Positions 1 through 10,950 of a stretch of DNA of 64,000 nucleotides are shown here, one piece after another. The stretch spans positions 1,116,001-1,180,000 of the forward strand of contig JACONQ010000018.1 of the NCBI GenBank assembly GCA_014281115.1, given 5' to 3'. This DNA comes from Laburnicola sp. R22_1 (taxonomy: Eukaryota > Ascomycota > Dothideomycetes > Pleosporales > Didymosphaeriaceae). Every line of letters starts with the position of its first letter. Position 1 is the first letter of the stretch. The translations under genes were made by a program, and so were the position numbers. The notes under the pieces are model-generated. The model saw only the letters and a program-made list of their open reading frames with translations, was not told the origin of the DNA and made no database searches.

Positions 1-108
1 GTATTTCAGGACGCGTAGTGTGCGCGCGGTACGTTTAAAAACTGTGTACTATAGTTTAAAGTTGTCCATCCCTTTTAGTATGACTTTTTTGTCCTTTAGC
101 GTTGCCAT
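1..108 (-). pseudogene. Copia Gag N-terminus, interrupted and partial
   Basis: The minus-strand frame from ATG at 106-108 begins MATLKDKKVILKGMDNFKL, like the start of fungal Copia Gag proteins (short polar leader, a lysine-rich strand, then an aromatic-rich helix). A TAG stop at 49-51 occupies the place where Copia Gags usually have tryptophan, which fits TGG to TAG. The frame continues open to the window edge. The family call rests on about 35 residues, so it is moderate. Confidence 0.5.
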
Positions 109-330
109 TATAACGCGTTTGCGATAACTTTTCGCGTGTTTGGCCACTAGTGTGGGCTTTTTGTCGTAATTCGGAGTCTTACAGTGTTTTATATAGTAAC
201 TGTAATCGTAGTTTTTGCAAATGACTTTTCGCGTTGTTGTTGTGAAAACTCTACTCTGGTCCGTGCGAGCGATAATGTGGCAGCAGGACTGACTAGTAAG
301 GAGTTTTAGAGGGTGCGCAATAAGCGTCGT

Positions 331-344
331 GCCGGGCTCATAAC
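331..344 (-). other. Primer-binding site matching initiator tRNA-Met anticodon arm
   Basis: The plus strand reads GCCGGGCTCATAAC and touches the LTR with no spacer. GGGCTCATAAC is the conserved anticodon stem-loop of eukaryotic initiator tRNA-Met, with anticodon CAT in its middle. The minus-strand element RNA would pair with a tRNA fragment cut in the anticodon loop, as known for Drosophila copia, and not with the tRNA 3' CCA end. Confidence 0.72.
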
Positions 345-524
345 TGTAAGATAGTGGAGATCACAGTAATTCATAGTGATATGGGTTAACCATGAGAAAA
401 GAGGTGTGTCATTCCTATGGAGGACCGAGGGCCTGAAGGTGTATGGGTGAGGCTAGGCATAAGGTTATTCCGGCCGAGGTCATGTGACCAAGGACCGACC
501 ATACAGCCATGCGGCAGTCTTACA
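345..524 (-). repeat. Copia LTR (5' LTR), 180 bp
   Basis: The ends are TGTAAGA and TCTTACA, a 7-base terminal inverted repeat with the TG...CA ends of LTRs. One boundary is fixed by the adjoining primer-binding site and the other by the switch into RIP-mutated foldback-repeat DNA at 525. The partner LTR is outside the window, so identity and age cannot be judged. Confidence 0.72.
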
Positions 525-719
525 CTTAGTAATTAAAAAGAGCTTAAAAAAGGTAACTATAAAAAAAGTTACTACTTATATAATACTAATTAATTAGTAA
601 ATAAAGCGCTTTAATTAGTTAAAATTTTAAAAAAAGCTTAATAATCTACTTAGTAAGCTACTTAGTAAGCTTTAAAAAATATTTTTTAAAGTATAAAGTT
701 AAGACTTAGTTAGAGTCTC

Positions 720-1007
720 TTACTATATATAATAATTCTATGCTACCCTCTCTACTAAGCACACCCTATTACCTTTCTTTTATATCCTATCTGTGCCTTT
801 TACCTTTCTAAAGGCGCCTTTCCTAGTTAGTGTTAGTGTGTGGCTAGTGTAGGCCTATACCCTATACCACTCTTTATATAAGAAAGGGCCCCCTATGTCC
901 CTTTCTTATCTACTATCTTAGAATAGTATTAATTTAACTAGCTCTTTTAACTATTCTAGTTATCTTTAATAGGTTAGCCCTATAAGACTGTGTACTACTT
1001 TTATATT
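720..1007 (-). repeat. LTR of short element family C (minus orientation)
   Basis: It is the reverse complement of the LTRs at 46921-47207 and 50354-50636 and shares the landmark runs CTTTCTTATATA and GAATAGTATTAATTTAAC. The DNA to its right (1008-1100) matches, inverted, the DNA just upstream of the 3' LTR at 50354, so this is the 3' LTR of a copy lying to the right. The boundaries are approximate. Confidence 0.6.
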
Positions 1008-1110
1008 ATTTTAAGATTAACTTTTTTATTTAGCTATAGATAGTAATATAATATCTACTTCTCTCTTAAGACCCTACCTATAGGCGGTTAAATTAGTAGA
1101 AGTTTTACCT

Positions 1111-1500
1111 TATTAGTTACTAGTTATACTAAGTAGTTATTATACTACGCTAAGGTCTATAAGGCTGCTATTATAACTCTTCTACCTACTATAAGTAGGT
1201 AAGAGTATATTAGTTTATTAGTTACTAGTTATATTAGGCAGTTATTACACTACGCTAAAGTTTATTAAAAGAGGCTACTTTTATACTTTTCTACTTACTA
1301 TAAGTTAGTAAGAGTGTATTAGTTTATTAGTTACTAGTTATATTAGGTAGTTATTATACTGCACTAAAGTTTATTAAAAGAAACTACTTTTACACTTTTC
1401 TACCTACTATAAGTTAGTAAGAGTGTATTAGTTTGTTAGTTACTAGTTATGCTAGATAGTTGCTATACTACGCTAAGGTCTATTTAGAAAGACTGCCTTA
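1111..1500. repeat. Minisatellite, 105-109 bp unit, 3 full copies plus a partial
   Basis: Units begin at 1111, 1216, 1325 and 1434, each opening with T(A/G)TTAGTTACTAGTTAT and followed by a CTACGCTAA-like segment. The units differ by scattered transitions. The same unit occurs twice, inverted, at about 50098-50270, in both cases beside the 3' LTR of family C, so it belongs to that element's 3' internal region. Confidence 0.75.
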
Positions 1501-3059
1501 AAAGTCCTAATATTCTAAAAATAATTAATAATTAATAATTAATAATTAATAAATAGTAACTACTACGCTGCACCCTATAAAGCTAACTTGCCTAATAACT
1601 ACTTTCTAGCGCTATTATAGTAAGAACATAAGGTATAGAGCTAGGAAAATTAGAATTAAGCTATAGTAGTAATATAGAGGTTAAAGTTTTATATATTTTA
1701 TTTTATACTTTATCTTTAACTTAATCTTTTTTTAGCTTAGACTATGCGCTAGCTCGCACGCTATATAAGACCTACTATCTTAGGTCTATTTACTATACTC
1801 TCTCTACACTCCTACTTTACTTAACTTTACTATTACCTATACTATAGCAAACTATTACTTTTTAATTTAAGAGACTTCTCTTAGAATATTCTCTAAGTCC
1901 TCTTAACCCCTAAATAATTCTATAATAGATAATATAGTAGGGGATATTTATATACACCCTACTAATAATAGCTTATATAATATTTATAATAAGATTTCTC
2001 TACTTAACGCTACTAGTAATCTATTATTTGTTAAGCATAAAAAGCAGCTAATAGCTACTCCTAAGATTACTAGCCGCCTTACCCTTAGTTTTATAAGGAA
2101 GAGAAGTATTATTAAGCTACTAAGAAAGATTTACCCTAATAGAATTATTTGTAATAGTTAGTATAATAAATATATTATTACACTTAAAGTAAATAAGCTA
2201 GATAATAAATTTTTATTAGTAGACTATAAGTAGCTTACGCACTAAGGTAAAGCTAAACTTATAGCTACTAAAATATTTAACCTATTTACTAGGCAATTTA
2301 AACTAGACTTATTACTTAAGAATAGTCTAGAAATTAAATAATTACTTGCTACCTATTAGTTTTAGGCCTAATATTGCTTTTCTTAAGGTCTGCTTTTAAA
2401 GAAGTTATTAGAATTAGTAGCTAGGACTATTATAAAGTCTAAAAATAACTCTAAATTAGGGGTATTATTTAGACTTTATGCGAGCGTACTAATATATTTA
2501 AATAAGCATTTATTATACTAAAGATATAGATAACTTATAATATAGTATATATAGTGTTAAAAAAATTCTAATCTTAGCCTAATATTACTAATTAAGTAGC
2601 TATTAGACTAGGCTTATTTAGCCCTAACAAAGCTCTTCTTTTTATTAAAAATAATTATTATTTATAGAACCGCATTTAAGTCCTATTAAAAGCCCTTAGT
2701 CTAGAAACGCCTAATATACTACTTAGTTTACGCTGCCCTTATATAGCTAAGTTAAGCTTATTCTGCCTAGTTACGCTCTAGCAAACGCCCTAATATTTGC
2801 TCTAGCTTATAGTGCCTACTTTATATTTAAATAAAACCTTTTACTACTTTCTAGTATCTAAATATATATAAACTAAGCTCGCTAATAGTAACTAAATAGA
2901 TATGTAGTATGTTTTTCTTTTGGCTATTTTTACTATAAGGGACGTTAGTTAGCTATAATAAGTATGTACGCTTAGTTATTAGTTACGTAATAAGTTATAT
3001 AATATTAATTATATTAGTTAGGTATACTATACCTATATATATATTAGTAACTACTTTAT

Positions 3060-3468
3060 ACTTATATACTATATAGTGTGTATAAGCTTCCTACCTAGTA
3101 TATATCTTATAAGTAGCACACGAACCTACTAATATAATAGCTATTACTTTTAGTAATCTTTAAAAATAATAGTAGAGAGAGATAATAGTTATAGTATTGT
3201 ACTAGTTGCGGCGCTAGCGCCGTCTTATACCTTTTCCTCCACTACTCTAAACTATAGTATAGTAATATTGCCTTACGCATAGTTTTGTATGTGTATTTTT
3301 TTTAGTTAGAGTAGGCGCGCCAAGTCTACTAAGCTCGCTTAGCTCGCTTATAACGCGCTAACCCTTTTTATTAACACCTTAAAATGCTTTTCTGTGTATA
3401 TAATAGTAGAAGGAATGTCTACTATTATTATAAAAAATTTATTAGAAACCCCTTAGTCGTAAAAAAAA
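3060..3468. repeat. 3' fragment of the 1.1-kb repeat family E
   Basis: It matches the right 400 bp of the copies at 9646-10770 and 22842-23985, including the shared tail GAAACCCCTTAGTCGTAAA. The segment keeps GCGCTAGCGC and other CpG-rich runs while CpA is depleted. Confidence 0.6.
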
Positions 3469-4878
3469 ACCATATACTATAAGTATATATAATATATTAC
3501 TATAGGTAGAACTATTAACTAGTAACTAGCTTTTTGTAAGCCCGCATAATAGGTTAAAATACTTTTAATAATACTACTTACTTGCCTTATTCTTTACCTT
3601 CTTCTCTTACTATTATATTAAACGCAATACTATAGCTAAACTAACTAATATAACTTATTCTTACGCCTAGGGCACTTATTAAAGTGTATATATAAGTTAA
3701 TAAAGCTACAATTCTATTATATACTAAAAGGCTAAAAGATATATTTAAAAAGATAGGTATATAGTATTTAAAAGGCCTACTAGACTTGCACTAAATATAA
3801 ATAGATCTCTAGATTGTCTAGCTTAAGAAGATTAGCCTATAGATACTGTATAAGTAGTTATATAATAATTTAGCATATATAGTATATATAGTAAAGCTTT
3901 AGAACCTTTACCTACTAAAAAAGCACCTTTAGAATAACTATAACTATAATCTTGCTACTTATATATAGTTAACTACTATTAAAGAGAATAATAATAAGAA
4001 CTATACGCACTAGTATCTTTATCTACTTATAATCTATAATACTATATAGATATATCTCTACTAGTAGGCTAATACTAATAAAACTATAATAAAAATAACG
4101 TAAAATGGGTCCTTTAAAAGGATAGGCAACTAAAAGGGACGAAAGGGCGTGCGTACAGCAATCGCGACGCGCTAAATAGATATATCCTAAGGTAGATACG
4201 CTTCTGCTACCCCTAATATATCTATGCTAGGACGCTTTACAAAGCTACTTAATATTAATAAGTACTATAAAAAAAGTTAACTTAGTTTTAGTATTAAAGA
4301 TTAGCTAGAGGATATGAATAATAAGTTTTAGGTAAATATAGACTATTACTAAGGCAATAACTATATAGAAAATTAAGGCAATTTTATAAAAGTTATATTT
4401 AGCTGCTTTAGAGGCGCGCCTTAAGAGGCTGCGCAAAATTAGCGTTAAATAAATTAAGTCTTTAATAAAGATTATAGACCTAAATTACTTTTTAAATTTT
4501 TAAAAAAGACTTACTATAATTCCTTTACTTTCTAATAAGTATATAAGAAGTTTTATAAGCTCTTTCTTTCTAATAAAATAGATACCTAGATATTTCTATA
4601 GGCTTTTAAAAGCCTAGCTAGGAAAGGTAAACTAGATATAAAGATCTAAAAGGACAAATTATAACTTAAGTTAACTAGAAGTCTTAAGTTAATACTCTAG
4701 AGAGAGATAAAAAATTCTAGCACGGACGCTGTTATGATTCGTGATGAGAGATCGCGCACGAACCTTCAAGACAGGACTGGTAACAGCTGTGCAGTCCGGT
4801 TTTCACAACAGTAGTAGCAACTACCTAGGTCCAAATTATAGGGCTATCATCGTAGTACAGGCTTGCAGCCTTGCGCTG

Positions 4879-6611
4879 CTAATTTCGGCATGTGAGTTTC
4901 AGCCTGACATCATCACCCAAGGCCGCCGGAACAACACCTGGAGAGGGTCGAGCTCCGTCCACCCTTGGAAATGTAGTGGACTGGACCTCTATGTCATACT
5001 TGGCGAGCAAGATCGCCACGAAAGCATTGAGAGATCGGCGTGCGAGGAAACGACCCGGACAAAGAGTATGTCCGCCTCCCCAAGGCCGGTAGGAGAGGCT
5101 CTTGGACAGCTTCGCATTGTCGATGAAGCGATTGGGCTCCAGGTCCGTAGAGTTCGTACCCCAAACACGAGCATCGTAATGTAGCTCGCGAATCGGTAGC
5201 TGTGGGGATGTGAGTCTATATCAGAAGGACTGTACAGGGAGCTCACCATGATCTTGTTGCCTGGTTTCAGTGTCTTGCCGCTGAGCACGCACTTGTGTGT
5301 CACTACACGCGCAAGTGAGCTCGCTACTGTAAGCCGCAATGTTTCGCCGATCAGCGAGTCCAACTTTGGACATTGCTCGGACAAATATTTGTCGTCGAGC
5401 GACTCGCCTTGGACAGACGGGATGATTTCTTTGCGAATCTGCTCCAGAAGTTCGGGGTTGTATACGAGATGCGCAATGAGCCAGAAAGCCATTTTGTAGA
5501 CGTTTCCAACGATGCTACGCTTCCGTCAGCTCAATTTTCTCCAGAACGGTGACATGCTTACGCCCAGTAATGGAGCATCGTAAACTTGCCCATGTCATCC
5601 TCGTTCATTCCAACCTCGCGGAGCATGTCTTCCAAGGCTGACACAAAGAACACGGCATCTGGGCGCTTGTTTCGAGGCTGGCTGTAGTAGTCCGTAAACG
5701 CACCAGTGAGGGTCCTCTTCGCCGCCAACATGTCCTTTGCAAAGATACCTGGAAGCTGAAACATGAACTTCCAGCTAGTATATTCCCAGATAAGGAAAGA
5801 CTCAACCAAATTCGGGCATATCTTTAGCAGCTCCGGCCCCCAGAAATTCTCAGTTGCCTGAGTGACGAACAGATCCACACAGAGGCTATGCAGAGATACC
5901 ACTACTGAGTCCTCAGACCGGTTAAGCACTGATGGTGGGCTGGTGAGGACGTGAGTCAGATGCAAAAACATCGTCGGATTGAGCTTCTTTTCGAAGAGCT
6001 CATCGAGTCGAACGCCCGATTCTTGCTGGCGATGCAGCTCAATGACCATCTGGTTAGGTGTCAAGGGCTTCGAATTCCGAGAATTGTACTGTGAATCAGG
6101 GTGCGGATCAAACATGGTGCTTCGACTTCCCTCTGAGATGCCGATCCATTTATACATGTCAATGGACAAAGGGTCCATCGAGATAGTCTTGGTGTTCTTC
6201 CACACATCGCCTACATCTTCAGCAGACGTGGCGACATAAATCGTCTGGCCAGCAACTGTCATGGTGAAAGGCTCACGAGCAGCATTGGCTCTTTCAAAGT
6301 ATTTTCTGGTAGTTATGGGTTACCCCTGATCTTTGTTGTACTGAAGCGCCAGACGTACCTGCCCTTCTCAATCGCGCCATTGAAGTCCATGAAGAAACCG
6401 GCGGCATGGCCAATAACTATGAAGACGTGAGTTCTTTGGACAGGCAGTTGCAGACCAGAAGATACATACATGGCACCAAGTATGGGAGTTCTTTGGGTTC
6501 ATCTGGATTCAGGCGCGGTCGAATGGTGAACCTCCACACCCTCCAGCCCAGCAAGATCGTCAGCACCGTAACCACAGTCTTGATGCCCGTAGCGTTGGAT
6601 GGGTCTTCCAT
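4879..6611 (-). CDS. Cytochrome P450 monooxygenase (CYP7/CYP8-like fungal type), five exons
   Basis: A heme-thiolate oxygenase, probably in the endoplasmic reticulum membrane; the substrate is unknown. Exons on the minus strand are 6470-6611, 6359-6416, 5562-6305, 5247-5514 and 4879-5199. The four introns are 53, 53, 47 and 47 bp, all GT-AG, and all phases join, giving 510 residues, a normal P450 length. Residues 8-28 form the hydrophobic anchor. The I-helix region reads WAIVGNVYKMAFW near 314-326, lacking the usual AGxxT, as in CYP7/CYP8-like enzymes. ExxR is E372-R375. The heme loop PWGGGHTLCPG puts the ligand at C451. The ATG at 6611 is the first and starts the anchor. It is divergent from the membrane protein at 7243. 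It ends about 140 bp from RIP-mutated DNA yet appears intact. Confidence 0.9.
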
Positions 6612-7242
6612 AGCGCATATGGTTGTGGAAAGTCCGAGGAGGCGTTGTGTTGGATTCTCGATACCTCGTGGGTGAGATTATTCTGTTGATTTTCACTGGG
6701 CTGCACTCCTCTAACGCTTGCCGTTTTGAGTAAGCGTAATTTTAGCGCTCACGCCGGTACCGAACACCGTGAGAGCGCCCCCAACCTCCACCCCTCCCCT
6801 ACTAATCACATCACAGCACCGAGCCGCCTGCGAACACAGGAGTCGCAATAATCCACCAGATCTGATTCTCGCTTTGCTTGACTTCCTCATCTTCGCTCCA
6901 TATGCTGTGGACTATGAGCAACAATGCTCTCCAGCAGCGAACCGGTACCCGGCTCTGCGGCCATCCCCTAATTAGCCACTGCATTTATGCGCGGAATTTC
7001 GATATATAGTAGCATGCCATCCTGCATAGCCTCAACCGGTAGGTCATAAAGTCCGATCCCGTCATTGGCCGCTTTTGTACCAGGATATTTCGCCCGAGGC
7101 CTCGCCTTCCAAGATTCTAGGGCTCATTCTTCCGGTGGGAGAGCTGCTTGCCATGTTATTTGAGGAGTCGATACTGCAGCTTCTCACGCGAGGTTCGATT
7201 TTTGAGTTCCCCTTATCGGGCCTTTCTGGCAAGGTCGTCGAC
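6612..7242. promoter_or_regulatory. Divergent intergenic region shared by P450 and rhodopsin-domain gene
   Basis: This 631-bp GC-normal segment lies between two start codons pointing away from each other. The frame of the downstream gene stays open back to 7075, but the residues before 7243 do not look like the family. No specific operator could be recognised. Co-regulation of the two genes is only an inference from the arrangement. Confidence 0.45.
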
Positions 7243-8529
7243 ATGGCGGACGCAATGGATCTGAGCATGTATACGCCAGAGATGCTTGCGCAGATACCTG
7301 CCGGTATCGCTCCCGACGGCGTTACTTCCAATCTTATTAATCCCCCAACGGCTGGCTACTATGTCCTTGTCGCGAACAGCATTCTCATGTTTGGCATGTA
7401 CATCTTTGCCGGCCTACGGTTCTATGTTGCGATGAAAGTCCGAGGCAAGTTTGCTGTGGACGACTGGGTGACAGTAGCTGCCATTGTCGGCAGTTGTTAT
7501 TACTACATCACTGTGTGTTTAGGTACGTCTATCGCATATATTGTCCTTCTGCAGGATTGCGTTAGCTGACTGATTTCGCAGCAATCGTGGTGGATAAATT
7601 TGGGACGCATTTGTGGGATCTAAGTGTTGCGCACATGAGAACAAGAAACATGGCCATCGTGAGTGCAAACGGGCACTGCTTGATCTACAATACGTTCCAA
7701 CTAACAGACGATAAAGATTGGGTTCATGTCCAACGGTCCAACTCACTTAATCTGGCCTACCATTAAGACCATCTTCTTCATTATGTATCTCAATCTCTTC
7801 CGCCCCCTGACGTGGATGAGGCGCTGTGTTTATGCTGGTCTCGCCGTTGTATGGCTGTGGTATGTTGCCATATCAGTGACACAGATGGTCATCACCGCGC
7901 CTCCTCCAGGCAAAGGCTGGGTCGAGTCGTTTGCTACGCCGCGCTACCTGCAGACGTTCAAGCTCACCGTTCCCGTCTCTTCGTTCTCCGTCGCGTCCGA
8001 CCTATACGTGCTGCTATTGCCGCCCATCGCTATATCGCATCTGAAACTAAGCGCAAGCAAACGACTCGGTGTAGCTGCCATGTTCTCAACCGGGCTAGTG
8101 TGTTGCTGTGCCTCTTCTGTCACGCTTTATTTCCAGTACAGGATTTACCTCAACCAATCCGATTACACGTACTACGTCGTGTTTGTCTACCTGGGATACA
8201 CAATCGAGATGTGCGTCGGTATCTCTACGGCCTGCATGCCGTCGCTCGCGCGTCTCCACAAGGATCGAATTTCCCAAAGCAGATCGTCGGCATATGGAAG
8301 CTCGCGAAAGAATACGAACAACTCGAATAACTCAAGACTGTCCATTATGGATGGATATTCGAAAAGGAGTCCTTATCTACCCATGGAGGAAAATAGCGAG
8401 CGTGGGTCACATAGCCATGAGCTAGGGAGGTTACCGAGCAATCCGGATTCTACCATTGGGATTGCTATCACCCATCCGCAAGACTCGTATGATCCAAGGG
8501 CGCCACACTGGGGTGCGAGCAGAGACTAA
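7243..8529 (+). CDS. Fungal rhodopsin-domain (PTH11/SAT5-like) seven-helix membrane protein
   Basis: Three exons (7243-7522, 7582-7658, 7717-8529) give 389 residues. After a short outside N-terminus, helix 1 covers roughly residues 38-60 and ends in RFYVAMKVRGKFAVDDW, the charged loop with the DDW signature typical of the fungal rhodopsin domain family. Further hydrophobic helices follow, and the last ends with CMPSLARLHK. The C-terminal 120 residues are hydrophilic and rich in Ser and Asn, a cytoplasmic tail. Intron 2 could end at AG 7707 or 7716, both in frame; I chose 7716 because a CTAAC branch site sits too close to 7707. The start is set by the domain boundary; an in-frame ATG exists at 7075. 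The family occurs as receptors and in secondary-metabolite clusters; the ligand is unknown. Confidence 0.85.
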
Positions 8530-8654
8530 AGTCCGCTTTCCATCAATCACAACCAAAGTTTGCAAAAACTCGTTCAATCAGCTCGTGTATACCCTTGCAT
8601 GCTAAACCTCACGAAGCAGCGAACCCACTGTAACAAACAATGTACGCATCTGCA

Positions 8655-8800
8655 TCGCTCGGCTCTCCTCACCCCCCCTAAAACTTAACTAAAATTAACT
8701 TTAACAGCTAATTTAACAGCTTCCTATATAGCTAACCCTACTAGTATAAAATACCTACTACACACCCCTATTACTAATAAAAATAGTAGCCTTACTAAAT

Positions 8801-8837
<37 letters not shown>

Positions 8838-9241
8838 ACCTATAGCTACTATAATACTAACTAGTCTATAGGCTCTACTTTGCGCCGCCTATAACGCTAA
8901 TACTAACTATAATAATATCTATTAATACTACCTTATAAAAATATCTATAGCTATTACTACTACTAAATAAAGTAGTATTACGCTTATTTTAATTATAGTA
9001 TTAATAAGCTTAACACTAATATAACTTTTACTTTAAAGAAGTAATAATAAAGAAATATATAGTAGATAGTATAATAAAAGCTAGTAACTTAGCGCTTATT
9101 ATTACTTTAGATTTAGCTATAAAAATAGTACCTAAGTAACTATAATAAGTAATTAAAGGTAATTAGTATAGCTTATAGCGTTACTATATATAACTATTAC
9201 TAGGAGAGTAGAGCTTAGCCGTAATAAGCGGCATTATTAAA
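8655..9241. repeat. Tandem repeat unit 1 (about 587 bp), RIP-mutated
   Basis: It starts near GCTCGGCTCTCCTCACCC and ends AAGCGGCATTATTAAA. The same sequence follows directly as unit 2 (9242-10950). Unit 1 has no insertion and so shows the empty site for the element at 9646-10770. It contains a (TA)15 run at 8803-8832. No coding potential was seen. The 125 bp between the stop at 8529 and this unit is ordinary 3' flank. Confidence 0.75.
8803..8832. repeat. (TA)15 microsatellite
   Basis: Pure TA dinucleotides within tandem unit 1. The corresponding run in unit 2 (about 9389-9398) is much shorter. Confidence 0.9.
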
Positions 9242-10950
9242 TTGCTTGGCTCTTCTTACCCCCTAAAACTTAACTAAAATTAACTTTAATAGCTAATTTA
9301 ATAGCTTCTTATATAGCTAACCCTACTAGTATAAAATATCTACTATATACCCCTATTACTAATAGAAATAGTAGCTCTATTAAATCTTATATATATATAC
9401 TATTATCTATAGCTGCTATAATACTAACTAGTTTATAAACTCTACCTTACGCTACTTATAATACTAATACTAACTATAATAATAACTACTAATACTACCT
9501 TATAAAAATACTTATAGCTACTACTACTACTACTAAATAAAGTAGTATTACACCTACTTTAACTATAGTATTAATAAGCTTATTACTAATATAATATTTA
9601 CTTTAAGAAAGTAATAATAAAAGAATATATAGTAAATAATATTATATTGTTTATTTAGTGTTAATTACCCTTTTTAACCCCCTTTTTTTAATTTAAGCCT
9701 GTATAGGTTAGGATTAAAAGGCCGCTCTAGTCTAGCGCCTAAAAATATAGTCTACTAAGTCTCTACTAATATAATAACAGTTTATATATAAACTGCGCAC
9801 TTGCCTCCTATTATTTATAAGCGCTCTAATAGCTATTAAATTTACTTAAAGTGTGTATAGAAAACTAACTTTTACTCTCTTACTATTATTAGCAACTACG
9901 CTGCTTATATATTGCGCTTACCTAACGCTATAATTATAAAGATCTAATATATTTATATAATACTCTTCTTCCCTAGTAACTTATTAATAAATACCTTTTC
10001 TTACCTCTTAACCTTACTTTTTATTACTACTATCCTAACCTATAGTAATATAAGAAACTATAGTAGTAATCCTACGTATCTATTATAATACCTATAGTTA
10101 CTAATTTATTACTAGCCTAACTAGTATACTAGGACTACTTTATATAGACTAAGATATACCTTTTTCTATTTTAACCTATTAATAATCTTCTAAATAGAGT
10201 AGTACTCTAGTGTAGATCTAGTAACTTTAAGTAGATAAATTATTAGAGTGTATTTTTAGGTAGCGTTAATAGCGTCTTTAGTATTAGGACTTAGAAAGAT
10301 AGTAAGAAATATAATTATAGTAAAAGTCTCTTTAAGGTTAACTTTAATATAAAAATAGAGTATTAGTATATTTATAGTATGTATAAGCTCCTACTTAGTA
10401 TATATTTTATAAGTAGCACAAACCTACTAATATAGCTATTACTTCTAGCAATCTTTAGAGATAATAGTAGAGGAGATAGTAGTTATAGTAGTAGCTATAC
10501 TAGTTATAGCGCTAGCGCTATTTTATCTTTCCCCCTAGTTCTAAACTAGTATAGCGATAATATAGCCTTACTATATTTTATATATAGATTTTTTTTAGTT
10601 AAAGTAGGCGCACTAAGCCTACTAAGCTTACTTAGCTCGCTTATAATGCGCTAACCCCTTTTTATTAATACTTTAAAACGCTTTTCTGTGTATATAATAG
10701 TAGGAGATATATCTGCTATTATTATAATATTTTTATTAGAAACCCCTTAGTCGCAAAAAAATAAACTATAGTAAAAAATATAATAAAAGCTAGTAACTTA
10801 GCGCTTACTACTACTTTAAATCTAGCTATAAAGATAGTACTTAAGTAACTATAATAAGTAGTTAAAGGTAATTAGCGTAGCTTATAGCGTTACTATATAT
10901 AACTATTGCTAGGAGAGCAGAGCTTAGCCGTAACAAGCGGCACCGTTGAA
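9242..10950. repeat. Tandem repeat unit 2, interrupted by an inserted element
   Basis: Its left part, 9242 to about 9645, matches unit 1 from 8655. Its right part, about 10771-10950, matches 9060-9241 and ends AAGCGGCACCGTTGAA. The units differ mainly by C/T and G/A exchanges. At the right border the sequence passes directly into GC-normal DNA. Confidence 0.72.
9646..10770. mobile_element. 1.1-kb repeat family E, copy 1 (inserted in tandem unit 2)
   Basis: This block is absent from tandem unit 1 and is bracketed by TATAGTAAAT on the left and TATAGTAAAA on the right, a likely target duplication of about 8-10 bp. Copy 2 lies at 22842-23985. The left end reads ATTGTTTATTTAGTGTTAAT and the right end CCTTAGTCGCAAAAAAATAA. 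No long terminal inverted repeats and no readable frame were found. A duplication of that length would suit a Mutator-like non-autonomous element, but this is tentative. Confidence 0.6.

Larger units (their letters stand above)
1..524 (-). mobile_element. Copia-type LTR retrotransposon, 5' end only
   Basis: Read on the minus strand, an LTR (345-524) is followed at once by a primer-binding site (331-344), a leader, and the first codons of a Copia-like Gag (from 108). The rest lies beyond the left edge of the window. Base composition is normal with CpA and TpG common, so this copy has largely escaped RIP, unlike the DNA next to it. It is inserted in an arm of the foldback repeat that recurs through the window: the flank starting at 525 reads CTTAGTAATTAAAAAG, matching that family's arm. 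Confidence 0.72.
525..4735. other. RIP-mutated repeat block, no intact gene
   Basis: This AT-rich stretch is nearly devoid of CpA and TpG, with stop codons in every frame. It starts with a foldback-repeat arm (525 to about 600), then carries an LTR, a minisatellite and a fragment of a 1.1-kb repeat (separate entries). Between about 1900 and 3060 there are protein-like stretches with many TAG codons that I could not match to a family. From 3470 to 4735 I see only degenerate repeat DNA. GC-normal DNA starts at about 4720. Confidence 0.8.

Noticed and set aside
7075..7242. In-frame N-terminal extension of the rhodopsin-domain protein
   Set aside because: The extra 56 residues do not resemble the family's short N-terminus; the ATG at 7243 lies just before the domain.
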